Shown in pieces: positions 1 to 10,542 of a DNA stretch of 64,000 bases; the first letter of the stretch is position 1; each line of letters opens with the position of its first letter. The DNA lies in NCBI GenBank assembly GCA_030144725.1, contig JASKMD010000031.1, forward strand, positions 4,065,852 through 4,129,851, given 5' to 3'. The notes under the pieces were generated by a model. The model did no database searches and had not been told where the DNA came from. It worked only from the letters and a program-made list of their open reading frames with translations. A program made the translations under genes and the position numbers. Source of the DNA: Haematococcus lacustris (lineage: Eukaryota > Chlorophyta > Chlorophyceae > Chlamydomonadales > Haematococcaceae).

Positions 1-55
1 CGTCAAGGTAGCCATGCATTCATGTCTCTGTTAACTATCATGTGGAAATGCGAAG

Positions 56-1167
56 ATGAAGAGTCAAGGTGACACAGATTATGTGTACCTCTATGAAGTG
101 CAGGGTAGAGCGAAGTGTGCTACTTTGGCAGAATTTGTGTTGAGAACAGAGCCACCTACCCTTCCCTCTACTGCCCCCACCCCTGTCCCACAGCCAGCCC
201 CAGCAGCAGGTGTGCAGCAGCCCCCTGCCCCCACCCCTGCCCCACAGCCAGCCCCAGCAGCAGGTGTGCAGCAGCCCCCTGCCCCCTCCCCTGCCCCACA
301 GCTAGCCCAAGCAGCAGGTGTGCAGCAGCCCCCTGCCCCCACCCCTGCACCACAGCCAGCCCCAGCAGCAGGTGTGCAGCAGCCCCCTCCCCATCCCTCT
401 CTAGCCCTCACCCCTGCTGTGCAGCCAGCTTCAACAGCGGTGGTGCAGCAACTTTCTGCCTCCACCCATGTCCACCAGCCAGCCCCAGCAGCAGGTGTGC
501 AGCAGCACCCAGCCCCAACCCCTGTCAAGCAGCCAGCCTCAGCAGCGGTTGTGCGGCAGCCCCCCGCCACACCAACAGCGGGAGTATCTGGATTGAAGGC
601 CCCCACCACAGGCCTAGGAACTGCCCTGCCAGCAGGTGTGCAGCGGAGCCCTGCCCCCTCCCCTGTCCTGCGGCGTGCACCAGCAGCAGGTGTGCAACTC
701 AGCCTTGCCCCTTCCATTCACCTGTTGCCTACACCAGCAACAGGAGGGCAGCATCAGCACCATCAGCCAGTGCAGCACCATCGCCAGGCACGCAGAGTGC
801 AGTGGCCACAGGTGGGCACCAGCACCTGGGTGACAGGCACAGCAGCAGGTGGGCAACAGCACCAGCATCAGCAGCAGCACCTGGGACAGGTGACTGAAGA
901 GGAGCAGCAACAGCCTGGAGGAGAGGGTGCTGGTCCCTCATCATCCAAGAGGCCGAGGCCTACCCATCAGGATTCATCCGAGGATCAGGTAGAGTCACAA
1001 CATTACAACATGAGGAGCAAGACAGCATCAGGGTGCAGTGTGACAGTGGCTCAGATACCCCATTGCTTCATTTGCCATTGTAGGCCCTCATACAGACTCT
1101 GATTCAGAAGGTGGACAACGTGAAGGACTCAGTGAACAGATTGGAGGTGGGACACAAGCTGCCATAG
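56..1167 (+). CDS. Pro-rich repeat protein, 3' part of a gene (function unknown)
   Basis: One long open exon runs to 988 and encodes an N-terminal stretch of about 40 residues, then copies of an 18-residue repeat (PAPAAGVQQPPAPTPAPQ) that degenerate toward residue 220, then a Gln/His-rich part and a basic patch SSSKRPRP that could be a nuclear localisation signal. A GT-AG intron at 989-1083 joins in phase to a last exon 1084-1167 encoding an amphipathic, probably coiled-coil tail ending at TAG. The ATG at 58 region is the first in frame, but a possible acceptor (GAAGTGCAG, near 104) suggests that upstream exons may exist. No family is recognised. It probably belongs to the mobile element that ends at 6533. 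Confidence 0.5.
170..560 (+). repeat. 54-bp coding minisatellite
   Basis: Tandem units of about 54 bp encode the 18-residue Pro/Ala/Gln repeat. Units between 190 and 400 are nearly identical and later ones are degenerate and of variable length. The open frame is kept because the unit is a multiple of three. Confidence 0.8.
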
Positions 1168-1590
1168 AGGCATAACAACATTACCAACTTGTAAATGACC
1201 ACACTGAATGTAGGATGAGCTGATGGGCAGAAGACGGCTCCACGTGTTGGCAAACACAGCCTTGACTGGAAGTGGCTAGTCAGGAGAGCAGGTGAGCAGC
1301 TACTTATAGCCTACAACAGGTTTAAACCGTGTGCACGGTTTCGCTGACCTAGCACAGGGTTTCAATAACCTAGTGCAGGGCTTCACTAACCTTGTGCAGG
1401 GTTTCACTGACTCCAGCTGTGGCTCAGTAGGATATGTGTAGATAGTGTTTGCAGGAAAGCACAGGAGGCACCCTGCTGCATGGAGGAACAGTGCGGTTTC
1501 CCAAGAATACACGGGTACGAGTGGCATAACTGGCTGATATGTATCGCTAGTGACGGGATGCTTGTGAGCATGTCGTGCATTGCTACCTTT
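1168..1590. other. Intergenic stretch with a short degenerate repeat
   Basis: No convincing gene. At about 1320-1410 there are four degenerate direct copies of a roughly 24-bp unit (GTGCAGGGTTTCACTGAC-like). This may be the 3' flank of the Pro-rich gene and the 5' region of the next gene. Confidence 0.5.
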
Positions 1591-4500
1591 TACGCAGAGA
1601 AAGGTGTATCAGCTGCCCACCTTGCTGCCATACACAGGGGATGTCTACCAGCCTCATGAGCCACAGCAGTGTCGCCTAGCAGCTCTTGCTCATGGCCTGA
1701 CCATCTTCCAGCTGCCACAGCTAGCCATAGATATGACAGCGGTGGTTGCGACCAGCATCTTAATCACCAGGGTCTATAACCACATGGTCTTCAGCTCGGT
1801 CGATGCCAACAGCAAGACAAAGTATGACACTGGCCAGAGGGTGCATGTGGTGTTGGCCAAGTCAGCCAAGAACAGCTGTGGCGACCTAGACACAACCCTA
1901 AAGCTGTTGTCAGCCAAAGATAACGCGGCTGTGTACAGCACGCTGTCAACAGAGAAGAAGAAGGAGGTGAGAAGACAGATAGATCAAGGTGTGCAGCAGA
2001 TGACACAAGCCAAGTTGAGGGTTCGCCCCATGGTAGCTACGCAAGCAGTCTTGGCCCCTGGCCAACGTTCCTCCTAAATATGCCCCCATTTCTCTACCCT
2101 ATGGAAAGCCACGTTGATGGACACGTTACGAATGGCGCCCTCTGCCCCCCGATCGCAGTCAAGTACAAACTGACATCGACCTCGGACACTACGCACTCCC
2201 TGCTGGATGCCACGCGCGCCCGTAAGGCAATCTTTACAAGCAGCAACCCGGTCTACGCCAAGCTTCTCACCAAGGCCAGGGAGGCCTACAAGAGCCCAGC
2301 AGCGCCGACTATCCCTGGCTGCCGCGCTCGGGATACACGGTACAACAGCTACACCACCCAGGAGTTTGAGGATGCGATAGCTGCAGTGGAGCGCGCCAAG
2401 GTCAACACCGCTGTCCTGGCCCCGTACACTTTCCTTTACGACACCAAGACGGTGGTGTTGAAGGACCTCACTGCGGCCTTCAAAGAAGGTAACACCTGTA
2501 CGATCCCAAGCTGCAAAAAACATACCAAAACCTTACCTGCAACAGGAAAGCACAAACCTTGGCACATATACTTGCACAACACGTGTTGGCCTGACACACA
2601 TCTTGACAAGGCTGGACGCATCTAATGTTTACCACACATGCTCTGGATACCTGATATCAATGCCACCTCGCCACATGAACACACTATGGGTGTCAATCAC
2701 ACCATGCTCCTGGTTGCAGACATCCTGAGAAAGGTCGATGCGGTCTTAAGCAGCATGGGCTGCGAGGAATACACGCTCAACGAGGTGCCCTACAAACTGG
2801 GAGGAATGGACACCATGGAGCTGGTAGTGGAAGCCACCCATGAGGACGAGGAGGTCCGCAGAGCTGCCATGCTGGGGCTGGTTGGGGCTGCCATATCCAC
2901 AGGCGGGCTGCTCTCTATGCTGCCATGCACCCAGCCCCTCTCCTCCACCAGCAGCACTACCACCCAGGCCCGACCCCTGCTCTTCTTCCCCAAAACACCC
3001 TCCCCAACCATGGCCTTTACATTGAAGATGAGCAGCAATGCCTACTGCAGCGACCCGGCAGCCAACGCAGTCCTGACCAACAGGGCCGTGGGGCCTGCAG
3101 CCACCTCCCTGCTCAAATCCTTAGGGTATCTGCGAATGAAGATGGCTCAGGACGCGCAGCTCCTTAGCCACCCTCTCTACCTCCTGGCCTGCTCTGTTCA
3201 TGCTGCTGCGGATGTGCCTAACAGGAATATGACCAGGGTGGAGTTCACTGACCATGACACCTGTACAGCCATTGAGAGCGCGGGTGAGCTGACGGTCAGC
3301 GGCAGCAAAGTCAGGTTCACCCTGACCCAGCCTCAGTTCAGCAGGGTCAGCGGGCTGAATACCAAGCATGCGCTTATTCTCAGCACGGCGTCAGGCATTG
3401 GCATGGCTGGCCTGGCCTCTGCCATCAAGGGACTGGCCGAGGCCTACCTGGCCATCTTTGGGATGGACCTGTCTCTCAATGCCACCTTCCAGGCAGGCAC
3501 CAATGCCACTCCGCCCCTCAAGGGCACAGCTGTAACAGCTAGCAATGTCGCCAACTACACAGCCACCCCTAACCACGTGTCACTGGCCAGCAGCAGCTCC
3601 TCAGCCATCATCTCTGCAGTGGGGCTGGGCAGCAGAGCCAAAACCAACCTCTATCCAGGGGGTGGACCGCAGCGCGCAGCCACAGTATACACTGTGGCTG
3701 CCATGAGCAGCAAGGGCACCCCGATCCAGGACTGCTCCAAGAAGGCCATCATCATCATGGGGCATGACGAGAGCTACACTGGCAGCGCAGCGGCTGTAGG
3801 CACGGACAGCATGCAACCCCTGTCGCGCAAGGCAGAAATGCATAAGGCAGCGTGCTTTGCCATGGCTGAGGCGTACCACCTAACCCATGCGGATCAGCGC
3901 AGGGCCAAGGACTTCCTGGACAGCAGCCAGCACCTGCTGGTAGAGGACAAGGACCAAGGCCATGAGGCCAACCGCAGGATGATGGCCATTACCTCCAGCC
4001 TAGACAAGCTGGTGGCGCAATGCCTGCCCCTAGTCAAGGCTATGCTGGAAGCCGCAGCCACCACCACCGACAGCGCCAGAGCAGCTGCCACCCGCAAGGT
4101 GCTGGATATCTACACAGTGATGGTGGACATCTGTGGCAACTCTACCCCAGGCCTAATGCGCGACCCGCCGCAGCGCCTTGTGACCATGGCCACCACGTCC
4201 AGGCCACCCATGGGGGCTCCCAGGAACAGCACCTTCCTGCCAGGCCGCGCCCAGTCTGCAGCCGCATCCCTGCCACCACGGGCTGCAGGGACCGGAGGTC
4301 GCCGCACCAGCGATGAACGACAGGTCAGAGGAGTGGAGAACCTGGGATACCCCCAACACCCTAGATCTATTACCATATGCAACCACATGACCTGCGCCAC
4401 AGTTGAGCCACACGCATGCCATGAACTCACCATTCATAGCAATGACACCATCTGTCAACCCCTATCCACCCTTCCTCACGCATGCAACACCCACAACTCC

Positions 4501-4670
4501 TGCCCCACGATATACCCATCACCACATGCCGTTACCCTCCATGCGTGCAGTCCCCGCCGAAGCAGCCCCTCAAGCGACACAACTCCACCAGCTCATTTCA
4601 GCACCTGTATGATGAGATGGACGGTGCTGAGTCGATGGACCTGCCATCAGCTTGAAGACTCAACCAAGGT
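1591..4670 (+). CDS. Unrecognised multi-exon gene with Ala/Ser/Thr-rich product
   Basis: Three open blocks read as exons. The first runs from about 1591, after a TTTTACGCAG acceptor, to about 2040. The second is 2080-2488. The third starts at 2720. The second and third are joined by a GT-AG intron (2489-2719) in exact phase, giving ...TAAFKE-D-ILRKVDAV. The first-to-second junction changes frame and is not resolved, and no clear initiator ATG is seen. The product is at least 800 residues. It has a hydrophobic Gly/Ala segment near 3390-3460, many predicted NxT/S sites, a helical Ala-rich part (3840-4130) and a Pro/Thr-rich tail whose end is uncertain. I recognise no domain. It may be cargo of the element ending at 6533. 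Confidence 0.45.
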
Positions 4671-5040
4671 AAAACAGACAAAAGACACATACATACACGG
4701 CACCAATACACCACCAATATTTATGACACCAACCCACCCTAATGTGCACGACACCAACAAGCACAAGCACACAAAGAACCTAGCGGCCCCACTTGCCCCT
4801 CCCACTGCCACACTCGCAATGTCATATGCTGCATTACCTGTGGCATCTACTAGGGCACCATATGCCGCACCTACTGCACTACATGCTGCCCCATATGACG
4901 TCCCATCGGCTGCTCCACAAACCACCCCACCTACCACCCCGCCTACTACCCCATCGACCACACCACCTGCCCCTCCCACTACAGCCCCATTTGCAGCCCA
5001 ACCTACAGCCCCAACAACAGCACCACCTACAGCCCCATTT
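4671..5040 (+). repeat. CCNCCTAC-type Pro/Thr low-complexity stretch
   Basis: Short degenerate repeats of the type ACCCCACCTACCACC and GCCCCAACTACAGC run from about 4780 to 5040, up to the truncated MITE. They keep an open frame joined to the upstream gene, but whether they are translated is unclear. A good donor (CCAAG|GTAAAA) occurs at about 4668. Confidence 0.45.
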
Positions 5041-5275
5041 GGAAAAATTTGGAAAAATTCAAAAGCTGTTGCGTTGTGGCCCGCAACCTATCCCTGAACT
5101 TATCCTTGCACTCTAGCCACAGGGTCACAGCGCAGCCGCCTTAGATTTTTTTAAAACATTTTTTCTGAAAAATATGTTTTATATTCTGTAAACTACCATC
5201 TATCAAAACTTCAGCCCGATCCGACAAGGTCGGTCAACACACAGGGACGGACGCAGGGATTAATTTGTAGGAGTG
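5041..5275. mobile_element. CACTCC-family MITE, 5'-truncated copy
   Basis: The right end is complete: it ends in ATTAATTTGTAGGAGTG, the reverse of CACTCCTACAAATTAATCCC. It carries the family internal block (GCTGTTGCG..GGCCCGCAACC). The left terminus is missing; the copy starts abruptly next to a Pro-rich repeat. Confidence 0.85.
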
Positions 5276-5836
5276 CAGTGGTGAGGTGCCAGGACCCTGT
5301 GGTGTGATGCCAGGACCCTGTAACCAGGACCCTGTGGTGAGGTGCCAGGACCCTGTGGTGTGGTGCCAGGACCCTGTGGGCCAGAACCCTGTGGTGAGGT
5401 GCCAGGACCCTGTGGTGTGGTGCCAGGACCCTGTGGTGTGGTGCCAGAACCCTGTAAGCCTGGACCCTGTGGTGTGGTGCTAGGACCCTGTGGTGTGGTG
5501 CCAGGACCCTGTGGTGTGGTGCCAGGACCCTGTAAGCCAGGACCCTGTGGTGTGGTGCCAGGACCCTGTGAGCCACAACCCTGTGGTGTGGTGCCAGGAC
5601 CCTGTGTAGAAAGACACTCATCGTAGGACCCTGTACAGGGTCCAGGCACACATGGTCGAAAGCATCAAAACGGGGTCAACATGACCAACCACCGGCTATG
5701 TAGGAATCCTAACAGGTTTCAATTACATAGGGATGCAAAGGATGATTATAATATCAACACTCATAGGGTACACAGGACCCTGTACAGGGTCGGCAGGACC
5801 CTGTACAGGGTCCTACGACCATGATGACGCTAGGAA
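5276..5836. repeat. GGACCCTGT minisatellite (probable subterminal array)
   Basis: Variable units of about 15-23 bp share CCAGGACCCTGT followed by GGTGTGGTG or GTAAG. Near 5628-5645 and 5771-5815 the unit becomes the perfect palindrome GGACCCTGTACAGGGTCC. The array resumes after the next MITE (about 6205-6220), so that MITE was inserted into it. By position it is comparable to the TTCAGG arrays inside the ends of the giant elements. Confidence 0.75.
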
Positions 5837-6201
5837 CACTCCTACAATTTAATCCCTGCGTTTGTCCCTGCGCTTTGCCAACCTTGTCCGATCGGGCTGA
5901 AATTTTAATAGATAGTAGTTTGCAAAAAAAAAAAAATATTTTGCAAGGAAAATATTTTGAAAAAATCAGCAGCTGCTGCGCTGTGGCCCGCAACCTATCC
6001 CTGCACTCATCCCTGCACTCTAGCCACAGGGCCACAGCGCAGCCGCCTTTGATTTTTTTAAGATTGTTTCGGATTTTTCAAAATATTTTTCTTGATAAAA
6101 ATGTTTTATATTCTGCAAACTACCATCTATCAAAATTTCAGCCCGATCGGACAAGGTCGGCCAGACGCAGGGACGGACGCAGGGATTAATTTGTAGGAGT
6201 G
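5837..6201. mobile_element. CACTCC-family MITE, complete (365 bp, AA duplication)
   Basis: It starts CACTCCTACAATTTAATCCC and ends GATTAATTTGTAGGAGTG. It is flanked by AA on both sides and lies within the GGACCCTGT array. It is a near-palindromic foldback with the long internal block typical of the 334-365-bp subfamily, and has no coding capacity. Confidence 0.9.
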
Positions 6202-6533
6202 AACCTGTACAGGGTCCTGGAACACGGGCCATAGCTCATCACTGGCTGGGACTTTTTGCATGCCACCTACTAGGTTGGGCAGCTGTAACCACACTTTACA
6301 ATCGCTCATACTCACATTTCATAAAAAGTCACTTTGGTCACACGGTGCCAACTCCCTTAGCCAAAATCGGGGTCACAGCCCCACACCTGGCCCAGCAACC
6401 GGACACCGAGTGAGAATTACACTTTGGCCCAAGAGAGTCTTGTCATCCTGTAGGTCACAGCAACCCACATACCAAGTTTCAGACCTCAACTCTCAGGTTT
6501 TCCAAGCCAGCCAGGCCTTAATTTGCACGAGTG
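6202..6533. other. Terminal region of the third CACTA-like element
   Basis: No gene. It contains the last GGACCCTGT repeat remnant (CTGTACAGGGTCC), then about 300 bp of unique sequence, and ends in the CACTCGTGC-type terminus at 6533. Confidence 0.55.
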
Positions 6534-6841
6534 AGCAGCCCAATCACGAACCGCAGCATGTCGGGTATGTTGTATTGCGGCCCCTCCACGTTCCATCGCA
6601 GTCGCAGCTGCAGCGGCTGCTTCCTTGCTCGCAAAACCCCGAGGACAGCTGGTGAAAGAAACCGGCTTACTTTTGCGTTGTCCAGTCGCAAAACCAACTT
6701 CGGGCAGGTGGGTAGACAGGCTTGTAGGGTGGCCTTGCAAGTTAGGCTGAATCCCCGAGCACCGGGGGCTGCAGTCGCGAACCGTGCAATGTGAGCGAGG
6801 GCCCCGCAAGGCAAATCGTTGAACTGGGTTGAGCGCGACAT
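6534..6841 (-). pseudogene. F-box/LRR-like gene A, truncated by element insertion
   Basis: The ATG is at 6841. The first 103 codons match paralog B (start at 8428) almost residue for residue: an F-box-like N-terminus (FNDLPCGALAHIARF), then the family block ending ...MLRFVIGLL. Homology stops exactly at 6534, where a CACTCG element terminus begins. The remaining LRR part is absent and presumably lies left of the window. The sequence upstream of the ATG also matches that upstream of B (TACGGGTTGCGC...AATGCA), so A and B are tandem duplicates. Confidence 0.8.
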
Positions 6842-7099
6842 GACAGGTGGGCTACGCTTACGGGTTGCGCTTAATTAGGATAAAAACAATGCAAGCATGA
6901 TGGCAATTACTTTGCTTGTTTCAGTATCAGTCGTGACGCTGGTGTTGTGCTAAATACAAGTGATTGTTACAGCACTAGCAGCAAACTCAACACCAAGCAG
7001 ATGCCAAACAAACCTCAATGCCAACTCAATGACACAACAATCTCAATGCCAAGCAAACCTAGGCACCCTTTCCTAATGCGGCCATCACAGCTCATCAGT
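6842..7099. other. Intergenic, A promoter side and B 3' side
   Basis: No gene. The first 60 bp are homologous to the 5' flank of B. About 6960-7070 has a short imperfect repeat (CAATGCCAA / AACCTC). Confidence 0.5.
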
Positions 7100-8428
7100 T
7101 CAGAGCGTGGGGCGATCAAACACGCTGTCATACCAGTCCATCTCCTCCATGCTCACACGCAGTGGCCCAAACTCATAATCAGACAGATCAAGGTTACTCA
7201 GATCCACTTGGGCCCCCATTGGCGACTCTAGGAAGTAGTCGATTTGAATGTCCATGTCCCTACCACCATACTCCTCCACATACTCCTCTAGGTACAATAG
7301 CACATCCTCATGGCAATCAAAGCACTGGTGGATGTGCACCTTTGCAATGGAGGGGACGCCATCCACTATGGCGTGCCACATCTCAAGGCTGGGCTGTAGT
7401 GAAGCCATCCTGATGCGCAACTCACTACAACCCTGGCACATCGGGAGCAAGGCCTCCATGACATCGGCATTAAACTCCTGAATGTCATCTTCATCTGCCC
7501 AATCACCACACACAACATCCACCACACGGATGCACCCTGCCAAGGGTTGCAATGCAGCCAGAACGGACAGCTCCTCATCAGATATTTCAACAATGTCGAC
7601 ACGCAACCTGTCTACCTTGGGCCTGGCAGGCTCACCCTCAACAAAGCATGATGCAGCGGCTGTGATATCATCAAGTTCATCGGCCCTCGCCACCACCTAC
7701 AAGCATGCAATGTGCACCTCCTCCTTCACAGAAAGCATGGGCAGCCGGCTCAGAGCACCAATGTCTGCCTGACGTGCACGCAGAGAGCGCCAATTGCATG
7801 TCAGGTCATGCAAGGACTCTCCAGGGCAGCTCATTAAGTCCATGTGCAAGTAGCCCAGGCAGGCAGCTGCCCTGTAGAACGCTGCCTCACCAGGGCTGTG
7901 GAGAAACGCCTGGCTAAGGTCAAAGTGAAGTAGCTATGCCTTCAGTGCTGGGTCGGACAGGAGGCGTGCTAGGCCTTCATAGCTCATCCCTCATCTGAGG
8001 GTGAGGGAAGACAGCTCGGGGAAGCTGTCAGCTAAGGTGGCCCCTAGCCATGAACCCAGCTCAGCTTCGGCAAAACTACGGCCGTCCAGCACCACCTCAT
8101 GCACGGCCGTGCATCCCCTCAGCAGCCCAATCACAAACCGCAGCATGTCGGGTATATTGTGTTGCAGCCCCTGCACGTTCCATACTAGCTGCAGCTGCAA
8201 CGGTTGCTTCCTTGCTCGCAAGACCCCGAGGAGAGCTGGTGACAGGAACCGGCTGATTTTTGTGTTGTCCAGCTGCAGAACCAGCGTCGGGCAGGTGGCT
8301 AGACAGGCTTGTAGGGTGGCCTTGCAAGTTAGGTTGAATCCCCGTGCACCAGGGGTTGCAGTCGCGAACCGTGCAATGTGCGCGAGGACACCACAAGGCA
8401 AATCGCTTAGCTGGGTTGAGCGCGACAT
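7100..8428 (-). pseudogene. F-box/LRR-like gene B, with in-frame stops
   Basis: The ATG is at 8428 and the protein starts with an F-box-like segment (LSDLPCGVLAHIARF). Reading stays in one frame for the whole length, about 440 codons, to a stop at 7100. It is broken by TGA near 7991, TAG near 7937 and TAG near 7699. Translation between the stops keeps family motifs, such as the LLSDPALKA..LLHFDL segment that aligns with LLSHPAIGQRLTHLDL of gene G. Intronless paralogs make splicing around the stops unlikely. I infer a recent pseudogene, originally an SCF-type substrate adaptor if family function holds. Confidence 0.75.
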
Positions 8429-8517
8429 GACCGGCTGGTTATGATACGGGTTGCGCAGAGTCAGAATAACGACAATGCAGGCATGAATACATTAACTCTC
8501 CTAGAAGACTTTTTGTC
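8429..8517. other. 5' flank of gene B
   Basis: Homologous to the 5' flank of gene A, then unique up to the first palindromic repeat. Confidence 0.5.
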
Positions 8518-8920
8518 ATCTGTACAAATATGGCGTCTGTACAGATAAACGACAAGAATGTATCTGTACAGACACAGCCATGTGATCTATACAGATTGCG
8601 ACAAGTCAGTATCTGTACAGATGCACCCAGGGCAACTGTACAGATAGCGGGTTAAGCATCTGTACAGATACTGGCACATATTTTATCTGTACAGATATCA
8701 AGGTTGCGTCTGTACAGATACTGACTACTCGCAATCAGTACAGATAAAGCCTTGATATATGTACAGATAAAAATGTGTCAGAATCTGTACAGATAGAACC
8801 TTTATACCGTCTGTACAGATATTGACACATCGTTATCTGTACAGATTTCAAGGCTGAATCTGTACAGATACATACTTGTCGTTATCTGTACAGATACCAA
8901 AGCTGCATCTGTACAGATGA
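8518..8920. repeat. ATCTGTACAGAT palindrome array (17 copies)
   Basis: Seventeen perfect or near-perfect copies of the 12-bp palindrome ATCTGTACAGAT are spaced about 24 bp apart (range about 22-28) with non-identical AT-rich spacers. The outer flanks are themselves inverted (CTTTTTGTCATCTG... / ...CAGATGAGAAAAG). The array lies between gene B (leftward) and gene C (rightward). A second array of the same palindrome lies at 61690-62640. Confidence 0.9.
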
Positions 8921-9149
8921 GAAAAGGGGCAATGCAACACCGTACGCGAAGCAATGTAACGATAGGTTTTGTGAGTATTCAGCATTGGTGAATTCACCAG
9001 TAAGATCCAGGGACGCCAGTAGCCACTCGACGCATACTTGATACATAGAATTTGTGCATGTGCAAGCGCCCGCAAGCGATGCTATGACCGGAAGCGGTAC
9101 ACAACACAAGCCGCGCACCCAGCCTGCTGTACAAGCTCCTCGTTAGACA
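8921..9149. other. 5' flank of gene C
   Basis: No gene. It contains a TGTGCATGTGCAAGCGCCCG stretch near 9055, resembling the leader shared by genes D and E. Confidence 0.4.
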
Positions 9150-10274
9150 ATGCAGAGGTCGGTGATGGGGCATAACTGGGCTGAGCCTGTCATTGTAACA
9201 AGCGGCGGTGATTTTATAAGGCCGGGTCAGGGTAGCGAGTCCAGTCCAATCACCGAAGAGTTCCGTGAGACGTGCCTGGCGACTTGTGACTTCCTGGCCC
9301 TCAACATGGACTCAAAAACCATCTACTCGCATCTATCACCTCGCCACTTGGCGGCTCTGCGTGGACGTCCGCAGCGTCTAACGCTAATGCTGACCCTGGA
9401 GCAGCGACTTGGTCCAACCATGACCAGGTGCAGAGTGGAGGGGGTGATTGGGTTCCTGGGCTACTGTGAAGTAGTTCAGAGCGTGGAGATCAGACTCATC
9501 ATGGACGAGCACTCGGCAGAGGAGCCCACGTATGAGCAGCTGCCAGTGGGGGCCTGGTTGGCGGAGAGCCTGATGGCCAACTTCCCCAACTGCCATGTGT
9601 TAGGTATCAGGCCTTTCCAACTGCGGCATTCAGAGCTGCTGGAACTCCTCAGCCACCACCTGGTTGTGCGGCGCATCAAACATGTGGACATCCAAACTGC
9701 CATACTGACTGGCGGGGGAAGTGATGTTCCTTATGAGTGGGTGGAGCCAGCTTTGGGGCTGACAACCTTGATAGCCACCTACCTGGGCCCCCTCCCCATC
9801 TCCCTACATGACCGCACCTGCAACCTTGTGAAGCTGAGCGTCACAGAGATACACCTAACAGACGTGGGCAACCTACCACAGTCAGTCACAACCCTATTGA
9901 TATCTGACCTCGACGTCGCCCAACCAGAGCTAAATATGGCGGCCTTGACCAGAGGTGTGGCAGACCTCAGCTCCGGCCGGTTTGGGCGTCCGGATATTGG
10001 GTTGCTGGCCATGGCCATCACGAGCAAGAAAGGGTGTGCACAAGCAGCAGCCCTGAAGCCCCTGGTGGGACGGTTTAGGGAGGCCCTGGTGGATGTGGGG
10101 GAGCCAGGCCAGGTGATTCAATGTGATGTGGTTAGGGCTGTGATTCCAATGTTAAGAGGGTGTGCTGGGGTCGAGTTCAGGAATGCCATGTGCTCCCTGT
10201 ATTCATGGCACGAGTGGGCAGTGAAGAATGCCATGGCTCCGGGTGCGGCGTTTATTGTACGTTATGCGCACTGA
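9150..10274 (+). CDS. F-box/LRR-family-like protein C (degenerate F-box)
   Basis: Intronless, 374 codons, with ATG at 9150. The protein belongs to the same subfamily as D and E. Shared blocks are ETCLATCDFLALNMDSK, then VEGVIGFLGYCEVVQSVEIR, EQLPVGAWLAESLMANFPNC and regularly spaced Leu-rich segments typical of irregular LRR arrays. Where the element-borne paralog E has a good F-box (LPDNALASIAGYL), C has unrelated sequence, so it may not bind Skp1. It is followed at about 270 bp by the tandem paralog D. Molecular role unknown; the family assignment rests on internal comparison and the F-box/LRR pattern. Confidence 0.7.
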   Translation: MQRSVMGHNWAEPVIVTSGGDFIRPGQGSESSPITEEFRETCLATCDFLALNMDSKTIYSHLSPRHLAALRGRPQRLTLMLTLEQRLGPTMTRCRVEGVIGFLGYCEVVQSVEIRLIMDEHSAEEPTYEQLPVGAWLAESLMANFPNCHVLGIRPFQLRHSELLELLSHHLVVRRIKHVDIQTAILTGGGSDVPYEWVEPALGLTTLIATYLGPLPISLHDRTCNLVKLSVTEIHLTDVGNLPQSVTTLLISDLDVAQPELNMAALTRGVADLSSGRFGRPDIGLLAMAITSKKGCAQAAALKPLVGRFREALVDVGEPGQVIQCDVVRAVIPMLRGCAGVEFRNAMCSLYSWHEWAVKNAMAPGAAFIVRYAH

Positions 10275-10542
10275 CATGCTGCCACCATGCTGCTTAGTCC
10301 TGGGTTTCAGTGACAAGGTGTGGGCTTGCATGGACAGCACGGACTCCAAGGATGAGTGGCCATGGATGTAAACATTGAATGCTGTTATATCTCATCCATT
10401 GCCTCCAAGGTTCCCTTCAACGATTGCATGCCCTAGCTCTGCGATGGAGCCATAATATGACGTTCATTGGCATCTCCATCATACCCATTGTGTGTGCAAG
10501 TGCATGGTGCAAGCCTTGCGGCCAGCCTGCAGTACAAGCACG

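Larger units (their letters stand above)
1..6533. mobile_element. Right-hand part of a third CACTA-like element, left end outside the window (inferred)
   Basis: The + strand ends at 6533 in ...GCACGAGTG. Read from the other strand this is CACTCGTGCAAATTAAGGCC, resembling the CACTCGTAGGAATTAGCAGC termini of the two giant elements in this window. Immediately beyond it F-box gene A begins in mid-protein, so this is an insertion edge. Inside the edge lie a GGACCCTGT minisatellite (subterminal position, as TTCAGG in the giant elements), two multi-exon genes and two MITE copies. No matching left terminus is visible, so the element would continue beyond base 1. Ownership of the genes at 56-4670 by this element is inference. 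Confidence 0.5.

Noticed and set aside
7100..8428. Reassigned stop codons (TAG read as an amino acid)
   Set aside because: One of the three stops is TGA, TAG and TAA end other intact genes here, and the stop positions do not align with a single conserved residue; pseudogene decay is simpler.
8518..8920. CRISPR-like array (short repeats with different spacers)
   Set aside because: Repeats are only 12 bp, fully palindromic and variable; spacers are about 12 bp; the context is eukaryotic with introns and transposons and there are no cas genes.
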